Positions 44,465-56,279 are shown, numbered from the stretch's first letter. The stretch is DNA of 64,000 nucleotides from Aplysia californica (GCF_000002075.1 NW_004797659.1:560422-624421); one strand, 5' to 3'. Program-made: numbers and translations. Notes: generated by a model from the letters alone, not told the origin.

Positions 44465-44990
44465 CCAAACAGTTATGAAGTTCTGAATTCTATCATATGA
44501 ACAAAAAGTAAACATGTATTTCTCTCGTAATGTTAATCTATTGGTACTCATATTTAGCGAACAAGAACTACAACAAATATATAATGATGTGACTGACCCA
44601 GATTTTTTACATTGCTCTGAGGAGAACTTAAGTCCTAACTTTTGCCTATGAACAAAAAGCAAACATCTGATACATGAGAATTGCATCAATATTTTTCTCT
44701 TATTTTCAATTTACTGGTTCTCATATTTAGCGTACAAAAACTACAACTACAACAGATATATAACGATGTGACAGACCCAGAATTTTTACATTACGCTGAG
44801 GAGAACAGTTATACGGTCCTGAATCCTATCCTATGAATAAAAAGTAAACGTTTGATACAAAGGGAATTGCATCAATTTTCAAACACGTTTATCTCTCGTA
44901 ATTTTGATCTATTGGTACTCATATTTGGCGTTTAAAAACTACAACATATATATAACAATGTGACAGACCCAATTTTTTTCTGTTATAGTT
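44465..44990. repeat. tandem repeat, about 175-bp period, three units
   Basis: Three consecutive units about 44465-44632, 44633-44808 and 44809-44990 share AACAAAAAGTAAAC, CTATTGGTACTCATATTTAG, ACTACAACA, TGTGACAGACCC and TGAGGAGAAC in order. The spacing is near nucleosome size. Confidence 0.8.
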
Positions 44991-45587
44991 ATGGAAAAGA
45001 TTACAGACTCCGGAATTAAGCCTTTTGAACAAAAAAAATGTGGCCTTAGCGTATCTCCCCGCCTCGGACCCAAGGGACATAACAATTAAAATGAGGTTTT
45101 GAGCCGAACAAATGCTTTTTATGAGGGGTTGGCCTTAAGTGAAAAACTTAAGGCCTACCTCCCAAGTTACGGATTTTCTTCTCTAAAAACGTAATTTATT
45201 TGGTTATCTACCCTGCCATAGTAAAGGGAAATAACCCTACCTATGATATATTATTGGACTCTCAATCTCCACCAGCACATAACACATGCCTTGTAGAATG
45301 TTTCACCAAAAAAAAAAGCGAAATAAAAAGATTGTAGTTATCAGGTCTTATCATGATGGTGATTATATAAGTAATATATATATAATATGCAGATATTATG
45401 TACATGTATATCCCAACAGTCTCAAGGGGCTCTCTCTCGGGCGTACTGTTATACAGCTGCTACCCCACTGAACTCTGTTGTGGACGATCTTGGTTCGATT
45501 CCCATCAGAACGTTCAGGACTTGAAAATAACTGCACAATATTGAAAGACGTTATCTCCGCTTTCTTCTAAGTGTAAGAGATGGGAAT
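44991..45587. other. no gene recognised; possible tRNA-like SINE head near 45430-45510
   Basis: A TTGGTTCGATTCCCATCA motif (about 45490) has the shape of a B box, preceded about 45 nt by a weak A box. Otherwise nothing recognised. Confidence 0.3.
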
Positions 45588-45607
45588 GTATGAGAGAGAG
45601 AGAGAGG

Positions 45608-45671
<64 letters not shown>

Positions 45672-45724
45672 GGGAGAGAGGGAGAGAGGGAGAGAGAGAC
45701 AGAGAAAGAGAGAGAGAGAGAGAG

Positions 45725-45760
<36 letters not shown>

Positions 45761-45832
45761 GGAGAGAGAGAGAGAGACAGAGAAAGAGAGAGACAGAGAA
45801 AGAGAGAGAGAGAGAGACAGAGAAAGAGAGAT

Positions 45833-45863
<31 letters not shown>

Positions 45864-45864
45864 C

Positions 45865-45905
<41 letters not shown>
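45588..45905. repeat. (GA)n microsatellite
   Basis: About 315 bp of GA with CAGA and GGA interruptions. Overlapping arginine/glutamate and serine/leucine frames come from the repeat. Confidence 0.97.
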
Positions 45906-45907
<2 letters not shown>

Positions 45908-45908
<1 letters not shown>

Positions 45909-46120
45909 GATGTCTGTGGTGTAGTGGTAAGGTTCTTTGCCATTGCATGCACAAAGTAGCAGTTCGATTCCCAAGATTCTTTTAGCGGGTATCTCCGTCT
46001 ATCTGCTGAGATGTTGTATTCCGCTAAGCCAGGGTTGACCTTGACAGGCAGGCTTGAAGTAGCCGACCTCCTAAATAATCTTAATTGTGTCGGTGGGAGC
46101 ATTAAACACTTACAATTAGC
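45908..46120 (+). mobile_element. SINE family S2, copy with intact tRNA-like head
   Basis: Head: GGTGTAGTGGTAAGG (A box) then CAGTTCGATTCCC (B box), as in Gly/Glu-type tRNAs. Body: GGTTGACCTTGACAGGCAGG, CCGACCTCCTAAATAATC, GTGTCGGTGGGAGCATTAAA. It has no CCA end or acceptor-stem pairing, so it is not a tRNA gene. Confidence 0.75.
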
Positions 46121-46267
46121 CTACAATATAGAGACAGACTGAGAGAGAGACAAATAGACAGAGAAAAAGAGTGAGAGAATGAGACAGACAGATTCACACA
46201 TGCACACTAAAGACTCTCAGCTCTAAGTAATTCAAAAACAAAAAGAAACTTTTCAAACACATCACAC

Positions 46268-46395
46268 AGCTTTTGTTAAGTCCTGTCTTGAAGTTTATTC
46301 AAATAAATCTAACACAATCTTTCACAAAAATGTGCATACATTATCTGAGAACAGAGCGGGATAGACACTCTAGACTGCACTGTCTCAGAATAATA
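46268..46395 (+). repeat. short interspersed repeat, copy 2
   Basis: See 43975-44105; followed by an AAT microsatellite and an inverted GCGCTATA-type SINE tail (46387-46470). Confidence 0.5.
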
Positions 46396-46523
46396 ATAAT
46401 AATAATATATACCATTTATATAGCGCATTTCCAAAAAAAGGAGCTCAATCCATTTTCATTGGAATACCCATTTTTCAAAACCTTTCTTACTACTTCCTTT
46501 CTTCTCATGCAATATATATTAAT

Positions 46524-46524
<1 letters not shown>

Positions 46525-46570
<46 letters not shown>
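46525..46570. repeat. (CA)n microsatellite
   Basis: About 44 bp of uninterrupted CA. Confidence 0.97.
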
Positions 46571-46571
<1 letters not shown>

Positions 46572-47540
46572 TTTTCATCCAGACATGGGAACAGAAAAAC
46601 TATATGAAAAATAACGTCAATAACTTGTGAAGGATCAAACAATTTTATGTAGAAGTAAAAATGTACAAGTGCCATCCTTTTGCAGTTTTAGCAGTTTAAA
46701 GAAGAGAAAAGACAGACATGGGAATCATGTTGCTTGGGTTTCACACCTTTACAAATTTGTGACAGCCTTGCTATGCTTGTACACACAGTCTAAAGAAACT
46801 ACGTAACCGTAGACAAAACAAAACAATCTTCCACTCGTATCTTTTTCCCCTCTGGAGTCAGCAAATGTGGAGTAAATATTTTCGTCAGACCCGCTAGAGT
46901 CTAGAGCTAACAAAATGTACACATTATCTCTCCAAGGTTTCTAACTCGGTCTCTCCAGCCTGTGCGAGGAGAGTGGGAAACGGGTATGTCTCTCACCGCC
47001 CCGGACAGCCTCAGGGAGCTAGAACGGGGGGACAAAATCTAAAAGAAGAAATGTCAAATATCCTCCATTAGATCTCAACAAGATCCGACATCCTCTTTGT
47101 CTCTTCTTGGTTTTCAAATATTTTCATTGTATTTAGGGGCTGTTCAAATATAATCTTACACCTTTCTGGGGACTTTTTGCCCCCCCTCCCCCTTCTTACA
47201 TTGTCTCTTAACCCCTACTCCACCCCCCGTAATATTACACTGTTCGCCTATAATAATAATAATATGACATTCATATTCGTGTTACAATCATTGATATATG
47301 CGTCTTACATAATATTCATGAAAAACATGCGTACACACATTCATGCACATAAAATAAGATATGCAGTTCTACATTCATTAAAAAATAACAGAGTAAATCA
47401 TTCAAGCAAAATATTGCATACACTCTTTCTTACTAATAATACTAATAAGGAAAAAAATTGAGATGCATGTCAATGTCAAAACACCCCCAAATTACAGTAG
47501 AATTTTGATAAAGTCAACACCTCGGGATCAGAAAAAAGTA
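46571..47540. other. no gene recognised
   Basis: A GC-richer patch at 46925-47035 ends next to AG-type splice sites on the minus strand but has no recognisable protein. The rest is AT-rich. Confidence 0.3.
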
Positions 47541-48343
47541 CAGTCCATGCCGGCTTTAAGCACGGTCATCGGGAGAAAGCTTAAGCGTGCTTAAAGCCGA
47601 AGCGTGCTTAAGTGCGAAGTAGACATAATCCAGAGATTTTCATGTAGAAAACTCCCCGTGCTATTTCCCTTAGTTTGTAAGTAGGCCTATAGCGGTCCCG
47701 CAAAAGTGTGCACTGTTATTTAGACACCCGCCATGGTAGTTTTTGTTCGCTTGTTTGTTTTTGTTTTGTGGTCAAATGGGAAATGAAAACTTAATTTAGA
47801 CGGCCAGTCACGATACAGCACACTAGGCCTACTGTAACACACTGCCTGTGCGTACCACTGCTCGCTGTGCCACTCATACCACCGCCTTCATCCCACCTCG
47901 TGCGTGATACACAATCAGGATTAATGGGTAGCGAGGGTCAAAGGTGAAATCGCAGCCAGCCTCCCTTTCTCATCTCCCCGACTCTTTTTTTTTTTTGTTG
48001 ATCGTGTGTAGCTTTGCCCTAGGCCTAGGCTAGATCCTATGTCCGCGCGAACGGCTGTGTGCATCTCTCTGCCTTCCTCTCCGCCTGTGCGAGCGTGTGT
48101 GTCTATCACTTGCGTTCTTTGTGTTTCTCTTGACACACTCCACTGTTGCGGTGTAAACTGTGTTCGAACTTCGATGGGTCATCATGAAAATATTGACTGC
48201 CTTGTAAATTAAGCGTGCTTGAAGCCGAAGTTACCGTGCTTATAGGCGTGTAATTTATATAGCAAAAATTTGGTAAGAGCCATTTAGCGTGCTTGAGTTC
48301 GAAACGTGCTTAAGGCCGGCGTGCTTATAGACGGCACGGACTG
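47541..48343. mobile_element. second pogo-like DNA transposon, non-autonomous, 803 bp
   Basis: Ends CAGTCCATGCCGGCTTTAAG at the left and, inverted, CAGTCCGTGCCGTCTATAAG at the right (three differences over about 25 bp). TA flanks at 47539-47540 and 48344-48345. The motif GCGTGCTTAA and variants occurs at least eight times in subterminal regions of both ends. No transposase frame is seen. Confidence 0.82.
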
Positions 48344-48737
48344 TATAATATTACATTGGTTCAAGACCACCCCCTGATTCTTACACTTTTCTTACAAGAG
48401 AACGTTCCCTTACTTACTCACATTCTCGTGAATAATTTTGTCTGACACAAATAAGATCAGTAATATGGCATGTACCCGAAAAAGGGACACGCGACAAATA
48501 CAAACATGTACCAAAAACACCCCCCAAAAAATCTCAACTGTTCTTGGTTTTTCAGGATTTTCCCTGGTACATCGAGCTACGTAACATTTTAAAAGCAGAA
48601 ATGATCCATCTGTGGTGCTCAACCTGCACAGAGTCTCAGGAAACTGTCTCTGGTCCTCCCATTTTCTGACAGCGAGGCTCCAACTGTAGCAGCCACTGGA
48701 AAGGTGGCCGGTGAAGAGACGCATGGGCCAGTGCCAG

Positions 48738-49015
48738 GATCATCATTGGACGAGGAACTGAGGACGATGGAAAAGATGTTTTTATAAAAATAGGTGGAGG
48801 CTAAAACAACATTATTAGACGAAGAGCTCAGGACGATAGAAATGATGGCAATCATTAAACTTTAGCAAATAACTTGAGTTTATAATAGGTGGAGGCTATA
48901 AGAACATTATTAGACGAAAAGCTCAGGACGATAGAAATGATGGCAATCGTTAAACTTTGGCAAATAACTTGAGAGTTTATAATAGGTGGAGGCAATATGA
49001 ACATCATAGGACAAG
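48738..49015. repeat. tandem repeat, about 113-bp period, two full units and a partial
   Basis: TTATTAGACGAAGAGCTCAG, GACGATAGAAATGATGGCAA, AATAACTTGAG and TTTATAATAGGTGGAGGC recur in order. The first unit is shortened. Confidence 0.8.
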
Positions 49016-50009
49016 TAACTCATGTGGATGACAGGAATAAATCATAACAAATTAACTTGTGCAAACAAATTGGGTTGATAATAGATAGGTGTATATTATT
49101 TTATAAAATACCCACAAGAGTTTTATACAGGATTTTTTAGTTTTATATTTTCGGAATCCAAGTAGGAGGTTAATTAAATTTTTGGTTTCTGTCTTTGTTT
49201 GATGAAAATCTAACAGTGAGCAGATTTTCTATGGTCTTTTTTCCACTTTGTTGATATTTCTTTGGAACTTTTGAAGGGTGGAAAGTTTTGAGGAGGGAAG
49301 CGGTTTTATAGTCAGTTCCCTATACCCTTCTTGTTCAAAGTGTTGTACATTCATTTGTGTGAAACTCTGGATTTTAGGATTTCAAGTACATAAAAGAGCT
49401 TAAAAAGTCAAGAAAAATGTTCTTCGGAGACATATATAACATAGTAGGCCTACTGGAACATTTAATAAACCTCTGAAAAATTATCAGGAAATAACAAAAT
49501 CATCTTACATCTTTATGTTGCACTTGTAGTTTTTCGGACAAATTATAGCCTACCCAATTCTTTTATTGTTTTCATATACTCTTCTTTACTATTCACGACA
49601 ATTGTTTAGAGTTATTATCAATTCAATTTTCATTGATGAGCACAATTTAAAAAGAAAGAAAATGACTGTCTAAAAATATTCCTGCTATTTTTTTGTCATG
49701 TATATAAAGAGTACAATTTGATAACGTAAAAAGTAAAAATACCCAGAAAATAATACCATTAAAAAATCATGAGGTACTGAGAGACAGAGCAGAGGATTTG
49801 TAGTGCAATGGTGAACACTATAAACTTACTTTTCAGACTTCAATGGAGATCAGAGGCGAAGCGTCTATATAATCAAATAATCACCTCTTCCCTTCCTAAT
49901 TTTGAAACATTGTCGCAGTCAAATTCACCCATAGACGTAATCCTCATAAATTAAATGTAAAAAGACGTTCATAATCACCAATGAACAATAGACTATGCCT
50001 AACCTTCAA
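49016..50009. other. no gene recognised
   Basis: AT-rich unique-looking sequence. Confidence 0.3.
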
Positions 50010-50275
50010 AACCGTTTCATTGCCACAGAAATAGCCTGTTCGCCCCTATCGGGCCACTCCATAAGCAGTCACCAGCTTTGATTAAGTAAGCTTAAAGTGA
50101 GGCTGGGAGAGTCAACCAATAGATTTGAAGGGAACATGTGCATAGCAGTCAGAGCTGTTTCATTGTCGCATATACCCTGTTCACCTCTTTCGGGCCACAG
50201 TTATAAGCACCCAGACGCACTGATTATCTAAGCGAACCATTACACTGGTCGAGTCTACCTCACAGATGTGATGGG
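50010..50275. repeat. diverged direct duplication, about 130-150 bp
   Basis: TTTCATTGCCACAGAAATA...CCTGTTCGCCCCTATCGGGCC at 50020 resembles TTTCATTGTCGCATATACCC...CACCTCTTTCGGGCC at 50160, each followed by ATAAGCA, a GATTA motif and a gagtc-type block. Confidence 0.5.
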
Positions 50276-50632
50276 AACTAACTCCTAATAATCCTTTGAC
50301 TCCTGCTACTACATTGCTAGTGCTTGTTTTTTTCCTCGACTTTTTAACGTCCTATAATCAGATCGTGACCTCGATTCCTGGCCGCGAAAAGCTAGACAAA
50401 AAACAGCCAAATGTGAAATAAAAAATTAATAATTGGCGTGCTCTACCAAAGTGTTTCGGCTGTCTGGTATAACATGCCATTGTAGTGCTGACATCTGTGC
50501 TTCTTTCCTTGGTGTTCGTGTGTTCAAATCTAAAGTTAAATTTAAGGTTAGTTAGAATAAATATTTAATGAAATACTTTCCCGATTATTTTAGCGGTTGA
50601 ACAAGCATACAACATGAATTCAGGATTTGTTT
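50276..50632. other. 3' flank of the candidate minus-strand exon, nothing else recognised
   Basis: AT-rich; no minus-strand AATAAA stands out. Confidence 0.3.
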
Positions 50633-50872
50633 TCATTCACAACTCAGAGTTGCTGCCTCCAGTGCCAGTAAGATTCTTGTGACTTGTGTGAGTGTGATAT
50701 CTCCAGGCCCTATCTGGTCCCATTTCACTTTGATTACCCTGTCAAACAAGTCAGCTTTCGCCCCTGATGGAGATAGATCTAACGGTCTGGCTGATGATGG
50801 AGGGGAAGTAGAAGTTCCCGTAGTTGAGTTGAATGACAATCGTGGACCGATGTCTGAGTTGATTTTCAGGTT
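50633..50872 (-). CDS. candidate terminal coding exon, unrecognised protein
   Basis: On the minus strand a pyrimidine tract and TCTTCCTCAG precede 79 open codons and a stop (TGA 50635-50633), phase 0. The product begins NLKINSDIGP, has a Ser/Thr/Pro-rich linker (about residues 15-36), and a compact end with KADLFDRVIKVKWDQIGPGD and TQVTRILLALEAATLSC. GC content is higher than in the flanks. The alternation of hydrophobic residues looks protein-like. No family was recognised, and upstream exons were not identified. The plus strand is also open for 65 codons, which lowers confidence. Confidence 0.4.
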   Translation of the reverse strand, partial: NLKINSDIGPRLSFNSTTGTSTSPPSSARPLDLSPSGAKADLFDRVIKVKWDQIGPGDITLTQVTRILLALEAATLSCE

Positions 50873-51775
50873 CTGAGGAAGACAATGAAACGGATATGTA
50901 GAATTCAATATTGACCAGTTGGATCTAGCCGAAAGAGCAATCTGTATCTTTATACAAAATACATTTCATTATAAGTTTAGGAATCTTAAAATACTTATTT
51001 TCATTTCTCTCTACACATGTGAAATTTTACAGGTTACTGTATAGGTCGTTTTATCTTCACGAAAGTTTTTCTAATCGGGCCTAAATCCGGTGGTTATTTT
51101 TGGAGATTCTCCATTATCATTAGCAGGAGTACAGGACGGGTCTGTCTATGTGGCTCATAAAGGTTACTTCATTATTGTAAAAACAGATTTCTCCATACGC
51201 TTTACTAGAATCTATATGCTTCCACTACGCATTTAACGAAAAAATACATCATGTACCAATGCTAGCTACAGGGGACAAAACCAATATATAGTCATATAAT
51301 CAACAGTTTGACAAGAAAAAGAAGTAGACCCAATACTAGCAAATGACTTCTTTACTGAATTTCAACAATAGCTTAAACCTCAGAAAAGTTAACTTACTTT
51401 GAGAAATTCTGAAACCAATTAACAAAGCATGCTCACCTAAACAACTTGAAACTCAGCTCGGAGCAAGTGCAGGTACATTTTACAGTTTAGCCATCTGTTC
51501 TGTGATACGAGCCGCCACAAGCCATATAGGCCTGCGATCACCTGATCCTATTCTAAGTTACCATCGGACACCTTGTCAATTGCTGGAATGAGAAAAAAAA
51601 TGACAATTTTCAAACTGAGCATAATGTGGTTAACACAAACAGCAAAACAACCAACCAAACAATCCTCGGATCACATCAGTCATTATCGCTACTATTACTA
51701 GGAAGCGATATATGATATCAAAACTGTTAAAATCTTTACACATATAGAGAAGCTAAGGCTAAGAGATCTTGAGCG
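50873..51775. other. possible intron of the candidate minus-strand gene
   Basis: AT-rich; no further exon recognised. Confidence 0.3.
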
Positions 51776-53160
51776 CGCTAATTTGTACGTTTCTGACCGA
51801 AATTCAGAAAGGGTGGAGGGTTTTCTGTTCCAAAAGTTCGCCAACTGCACAGCTTTCTCAAACATATCTCAAAATCCAAAAAACAATTTAAAAAACAAAC
51901 AACATTATGTCCCACATCAATCTAATTATAAATTGGAGTGACTGATACATTTATTTAGCGCCAGCGCTAATCGCAAAGCGGCGTTGCAAATAGGCAGTTC
52001 CTTTTTAAAAAAATCAAAATGCCTCCCAAATTTTACTCTAGATCTAGATTCTAGACCTACAAGAACATAATTAGATCTAGGGCTGGCTTGACAGTACTTG
52101 AATTCTACGACTTCAGCGTAGCAGAAGTTTGGGAAATTAAAACATGATCCCTTGTCTTGGCCTTGGCAATGTTGTTGCCATAGAGACTAGATCTAGATCT
52201 AGATCTATAGATACTAAGATAGATCTAAAAGACAACATAATTACATATATACCGCTAACTTAGAAAATTACAGTCTATAGTCTATATCTGCTCAGTACCT
52301 AGAATCTAGACCTAGAATCTACATCTAGTTTTGAGAAATATGACGTTTCACAAAATGTCAAGGATCCCTTTTCGAATAGCCTAGATCTAGATCTAGATCT
52401 AGATCTAGATCTAGGCCTAGTAGTAGTGTTTTGACAGAGCAGGTAGAGCATATGTCATGGTCTTAGTAACTCAAAAGAACCCAAAATGTAAAGTGTGGAA
52501 AATGAGAACTTAATTGTGTAGGCCTTATTATAGCAAAATAGATTCAGCTTCACAATGCTATAAATAAATCAACAACCACAAGTGCACGACATCGGGCATC
52601 AATCTATTGACTCCCGAAACAAAATGTTGCTGACCATAGCGTAAACAATATATTTCATTTCAGTTGTTTAGATCTCTATCTAGAGGCTTAACTAATAGGC
52701 CTGCCTAGATCTAGATCTAGAGATCTAGAGATCTAGATCTAGATCTAGGCCTAGAGTCTAGAGATCTAATCTAGATCTAGAGACCTAGATCTAGATTAGA
52801 TATAGATTTTCTATAGATCTAGATCTAGATCTAGATTCTAGATCTAGATCTAGATCTAGATCTAGAATCTAAGTCTAATACTAGATCTAGAGTTCATATC
52901 TAAAGATAGATTCTATGGGCTATTACCTTGGCTATCTAGAATCTAAAGATCACTAGATTCTGGATAGACTCTAGATCTAGATCTAGATCTAGATCTAGAT
53001 CTAGATCTTTTAGATCTAATCTAGATCTAGATCTAGATCTTCTAAATTCACTCCCACAATGGTCATCATGAAAACAAACGGGACCGCAATTGTACAGGAG
53101 TGCCTCTAAATCCAGATCTTCCAAAAACATCTTGTTCTGGATCAGCAGTCTATATAGATA
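51776..53160 (+). repeat. tandem complex repeat unit X, copy 1, with hexamer arrays
   Basis: Order: GCTAATTTGTACGTTTCTGA, GAGGGTTTTCTGTTCCAAAA, TTATTTAGCGCCAGCGCTAA, CTTCAGCGTAGCAGAAG, hexamer block, GAGCAGGTAGAGCAT, CAATCTATTGACT, hexamer block (52670-53045), then block Y (ACGGGACCGCAATTGTACAGG class, 53045-53145). Copies X2 (from 53908) and X3 (from 56711) follow the same order. Confidence 0.85.
52670..53045. repeat. (AGATCT)n hexamer array
   Basis: Dense CTAGATCTAGATC runs over about 375 bp with TCTAGAGATCTAG variants. Self-complementary. Confidence 0.95.
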
Positions 53161-53529
53161 TAGACTATAGTCTATATCTAGTCTAGTCACTGAGGCTGAG
53201 GTACCAAACACAGCCTGGCCTGGCTTATTTTCACCCAACAAATATTACCGAACTTTGAACATCTGTAACTAGCTGAAAAATTAAGTAATATTGTTGATTT
53301 TAGTATCAAATTTCTCAGAAAAATAAGCTCTATCCATCTAGCACATCCAAACAATTCTGCGTGAGAAAAATTATGTCAGATTAGACTGAAATAATACTCA
53401 AAATATGGTCAAAGAGAGGTAACCGTGAAAAATACTGAAGGGGTGACTTTTTAGGGTTACCTTCCTTAACTCTAACCCAAAGATTATAGCCTAATGCAAT
53501 AGCTCACAGAGTGACGTTCTACGTGTCAG
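53161..53529. other. AT-rich spacer within the repeat maze
   Basis: No gene recognised; no second copy in the window noticed. Confidence 0.3.
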
Positions 53530-53807
53530 AAATGGGTACTTTCTTACTCTTATCGGCATGGCCGGCGTGTCTCCATTTACATGTACAGTCTCTGAACCCC
53601 CATCCTGCTTCCCACTAGCTCTAGCATTTTAAAAACCACCATTCTGTCTCGAAACGTTGGCTACTAATTCGTCTGTTGATCCGCGCTTTTCACGTGCCTT
53701 AAGTCTATGTCTTAGAGTGGGTGGCATCACTTCCGTTTACATGGGTGACACCACTTCCGCAAAAGGAAGTACTAGGCCTAATTAGTGTAAGATCTTTGCT
53801 TGTGCGA
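53530..53807 (+). repeat. partial third copy of the palindrome arm, cut by the gap
   Basis: Same orientation as the right arm (57471 onward): GCCGGCGTGTCTCCATTTAC, CCCCATCCTGCTTCCCACT, GTCTCGAAACGTTGGCTACT, TTAAGTCTATGTCTTAGAG, then CTTGTGCGA at the gap. Confidence 0.88.
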
Positions 53808-53907
53808 NNNNNNNNNNNNNNNNNNNNNNNNNNNNNNNNNNNNNNNNNNNNNNNNNNNNNNNNNNNNNNNNNNNNNNNNNNNNNNNNNNNNNNNNNNNNN
53901 NNNNNNN
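53808..53907. other. assembly gap, 100 N
   Basis: Falls inside a repeat arm; the sequence on the other side resumes in unit X. Probably a repeat collapse. Confidence 0.98.
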
Positions 53908-54990
53908 GGAGGGTTTTCTGTTCCAAAAGTTCGCCAACTTCACAGCTTTCTCAAACATATCTCAAAATCCAAAAAACAATTTAAAAAACAAACAACATTA
54001 TTGTGGTTAGCTGTGTGATTCTCGGGAAAGTAGTCGAGTACGGTTGACATTGAAGAAACCAAGGACAGGCCGAGGCGTGAGCCACGGACTTTTGAAGACT
54101 GCGTGAGTAGCGGTCGAGGCGCAGCGCAGAGAGTTGCGACGAGTCAGTGCAAGTTGGATCGCTACATGAGGTGGGTGTGTGTAGTAAAACCGTATGCATG
54201 ACTTCAGCGTAGCAGAAGTTTGGGAAATTAAAACATGATGCCTTGTCTTGGTCTTGGCAACGTTGTTGCCATAGAGACTAGATCTAGATCTAGATCTATA
54301 GATACTAAGATAGATCTAAAAGAAAACATAATTACATATAGATCTAGACTATATACCGCTAACTTAGAAAATTACAGTCTAGATCTATAGTCTATATCTG
54401 CTCAGTACCTAGATCTAGACCTAGAATCTAGATCTAGATCTAGATCTAGTTTTGAAAAATATGACGTGAAGAATTTCAAGTTTCACAAAATGTCAAGGAT
54501 TTTCGAATAGCCTAGATCTAGATCTAGATCTAGGCCTAGTGTTTTGACAGAGCAGGTAGAGCATTTGGTTTTTCATGTCATGGTCTTAGTAACTCAAAAG
54601 GACCCAAAATGTAAAGTGTGGAAAATGAGAACTTAATTGTGTAGGTAGGCCTTCACTTATTTTATTATAGCAAAATAGATTCAGCTTCACAATGCTATAA
54701 ATAAATCAACAACCACAAGTGCACAACATCGGGCATCAATCTATTGACTACCGAAACAAAACGGTGCTGACCATAGCGTAAACAATATTTCATTTCAGTT
54801 GTTTAGATCTCTAGATTAGATGTAGATCTAATCTAGATATCTAGATATCTAGATCTAGAGGCGTAACTAATAGGCCTGCCTAGATCTAGATCTAGTCTAG
54901 ATATCTAGATCTAGATATAGATCTAGATTCTAGAATCTAAGTCTAATACTAGATCTAGATCTAATATCTAGATCTAGAGAATCTAGATTC
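53908..54990 (+). repeat. tandem complex repeat unit X, copy 2, with a replaced segment
   Basis: Same order as copy 1, but 54001-54203 carries a GC-rich segment (TCGAGTACGGTTGACATTG, GGCCGAGGCGTGAGCC) where X1 and X3 have the TTTAGCGCCAGCGC block. Hexamer arrays at 54270-54550 and 54800-54990. Confidence 0.85.
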
Positions 54991-56256
54991 TAGATCTAGT
55001 AATACTTCATCGATCCGTCAGCAGTTAGGGCCTACCCGGCTTCGAACGTCGAAGCTTCTTCCTTTGATGTGTACATCTAGAATCTAGATCTAATGATGTT
55101 TGGCATATTCCAGATCAGATTCTTCCCTAAAGTCTTTAGTACAGCCAAAGCCAGAATGTGGACTCAGCTGATAAAGTGATAGCAAACTGTCAACAATGAA
55201 TTTTAAATTGCAGCGCGTCATCGAACTTTGAAAATGGGTTGGTCACTTCGAAACCAAAGAATTAATTTAAGATCTTACTCTTCTAGATTTTAGATCTAGA
55301 TTTCTAGATTTCTAGATCTTTTAGATCTCGATCTATACAATTTGTAATTTCGTCTAGATGGTGAGGTTCCGGGAAAATTCATGAAGCTATAGCACACTTG
55401 GAGGTTGAAATAATTTTAATTACGAAAATGTAAATTGAAAAGAAAAAAAGCGAATAATAAAAAAGTGAAAACAAGGGACATAACAATGAAAAAAATGAAA
55501 AGAAAAAAAGCGAATAGTAGACCGCCAAAAACAAGGGACATAACAATGAAATTAAGAAATGGCAGCCTGCTAGTTATTCCCCTTTACGGGACCAACTACG
55601 TCATCGTTCTTTGTCTACGCACCTACGTCATCATTCGATGAGTACACCTATATCAACAACGTCAGCGTTCTTTGTGTAGATACTACGTCACCATTCAATG
55701 AGTACACATATACGTCATCATTCAATGAGTACACATACACGTCATCGCTCTTTGTGTAAACACTACGCCATTTTCCATTGTGTACACATAAAATCTTACA
55801 AAAGCTTGATTTGTTTGTATCGTTTCGCTAAAAGCACGTGGGCTAGCAGAGCAGTAATTATCACACCTAAAATATTATATTAGAGAATGAAAGACTTGTA
55901 AACTTGTTTTGCATTGGAAATTACCTTCTTCTGTCTGTATAACGTAATATGTTTTTTTAATAAATTATTTTTTTTTTCGTGCGTATTTCCGGCACAAGCA
56001 AAGATCTTACACTAATTAGTTCTTTATTTTGCGGAAGTGGTGTCACCCATATAAACGGAAGTGATGCCACTCACTCTAAGACATAGACTTAAGGCGCGTG
56101 AAAAGCGCGGATCAACAGACAAATTAGTAGCCAACTTTTCGAGACAGAATGGTGGTTTTTAGAATGCCAGAGCTAGTGGGAAGCAGGATGGGGGTTCAGA
56201 GATTGTACATGTAAATGGGGGCACGCCGGCCATGACAATAAGAGTAAGAAAGTACC
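54990..56256. repeat. palindrome left arm, about 1.25 kb
   Basis: Inverted counterpart of 57471-58722. Landmarks in both: GATCCGTCAGCAGTTAGGGC, CTTCGAACGTCGAAGCTTC, TCAGCTGATAAAGTGATAGC, AAAAGCGAATAATAAAAAAG, the ACGTCA array, AAAGCTTGATTTGTTTGTAT, ACTTAAGGCGCGTGAAAAGC, and the GCCGGC end. About 1.2 kb of unit X and hexamer sequence separate the arms. Confidence 0.9.
55598..55745. repeat. phased ACGTCA array in the left arm
   Basis: ACGTCA at 55598, 55625, 55659, 55685, 55712 and 55739: steps 27, 34, 26, 27, 27. Mirror of the right-arm array. Confidence 0.9.
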
Positions 56257-56279
56257 CATAATGGCCATTGTGGGAGTGA

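Noticed and set aside
45908-45980. tRNA gene
   Set aside because: A and B boxes are present but the cloverleaf does not close and a SINE body follows; two other loci share that body.
45514-46102. Serine/leucine-rich and arginine/glutamate-rich open frames up to 183 codons
   Set aside because: Low-complexity translation of the GA microsatellite.
53705-54018. Open frames crossing the 100-N gap
   Set aside because: Most of their length is N and the flanks are repeats.
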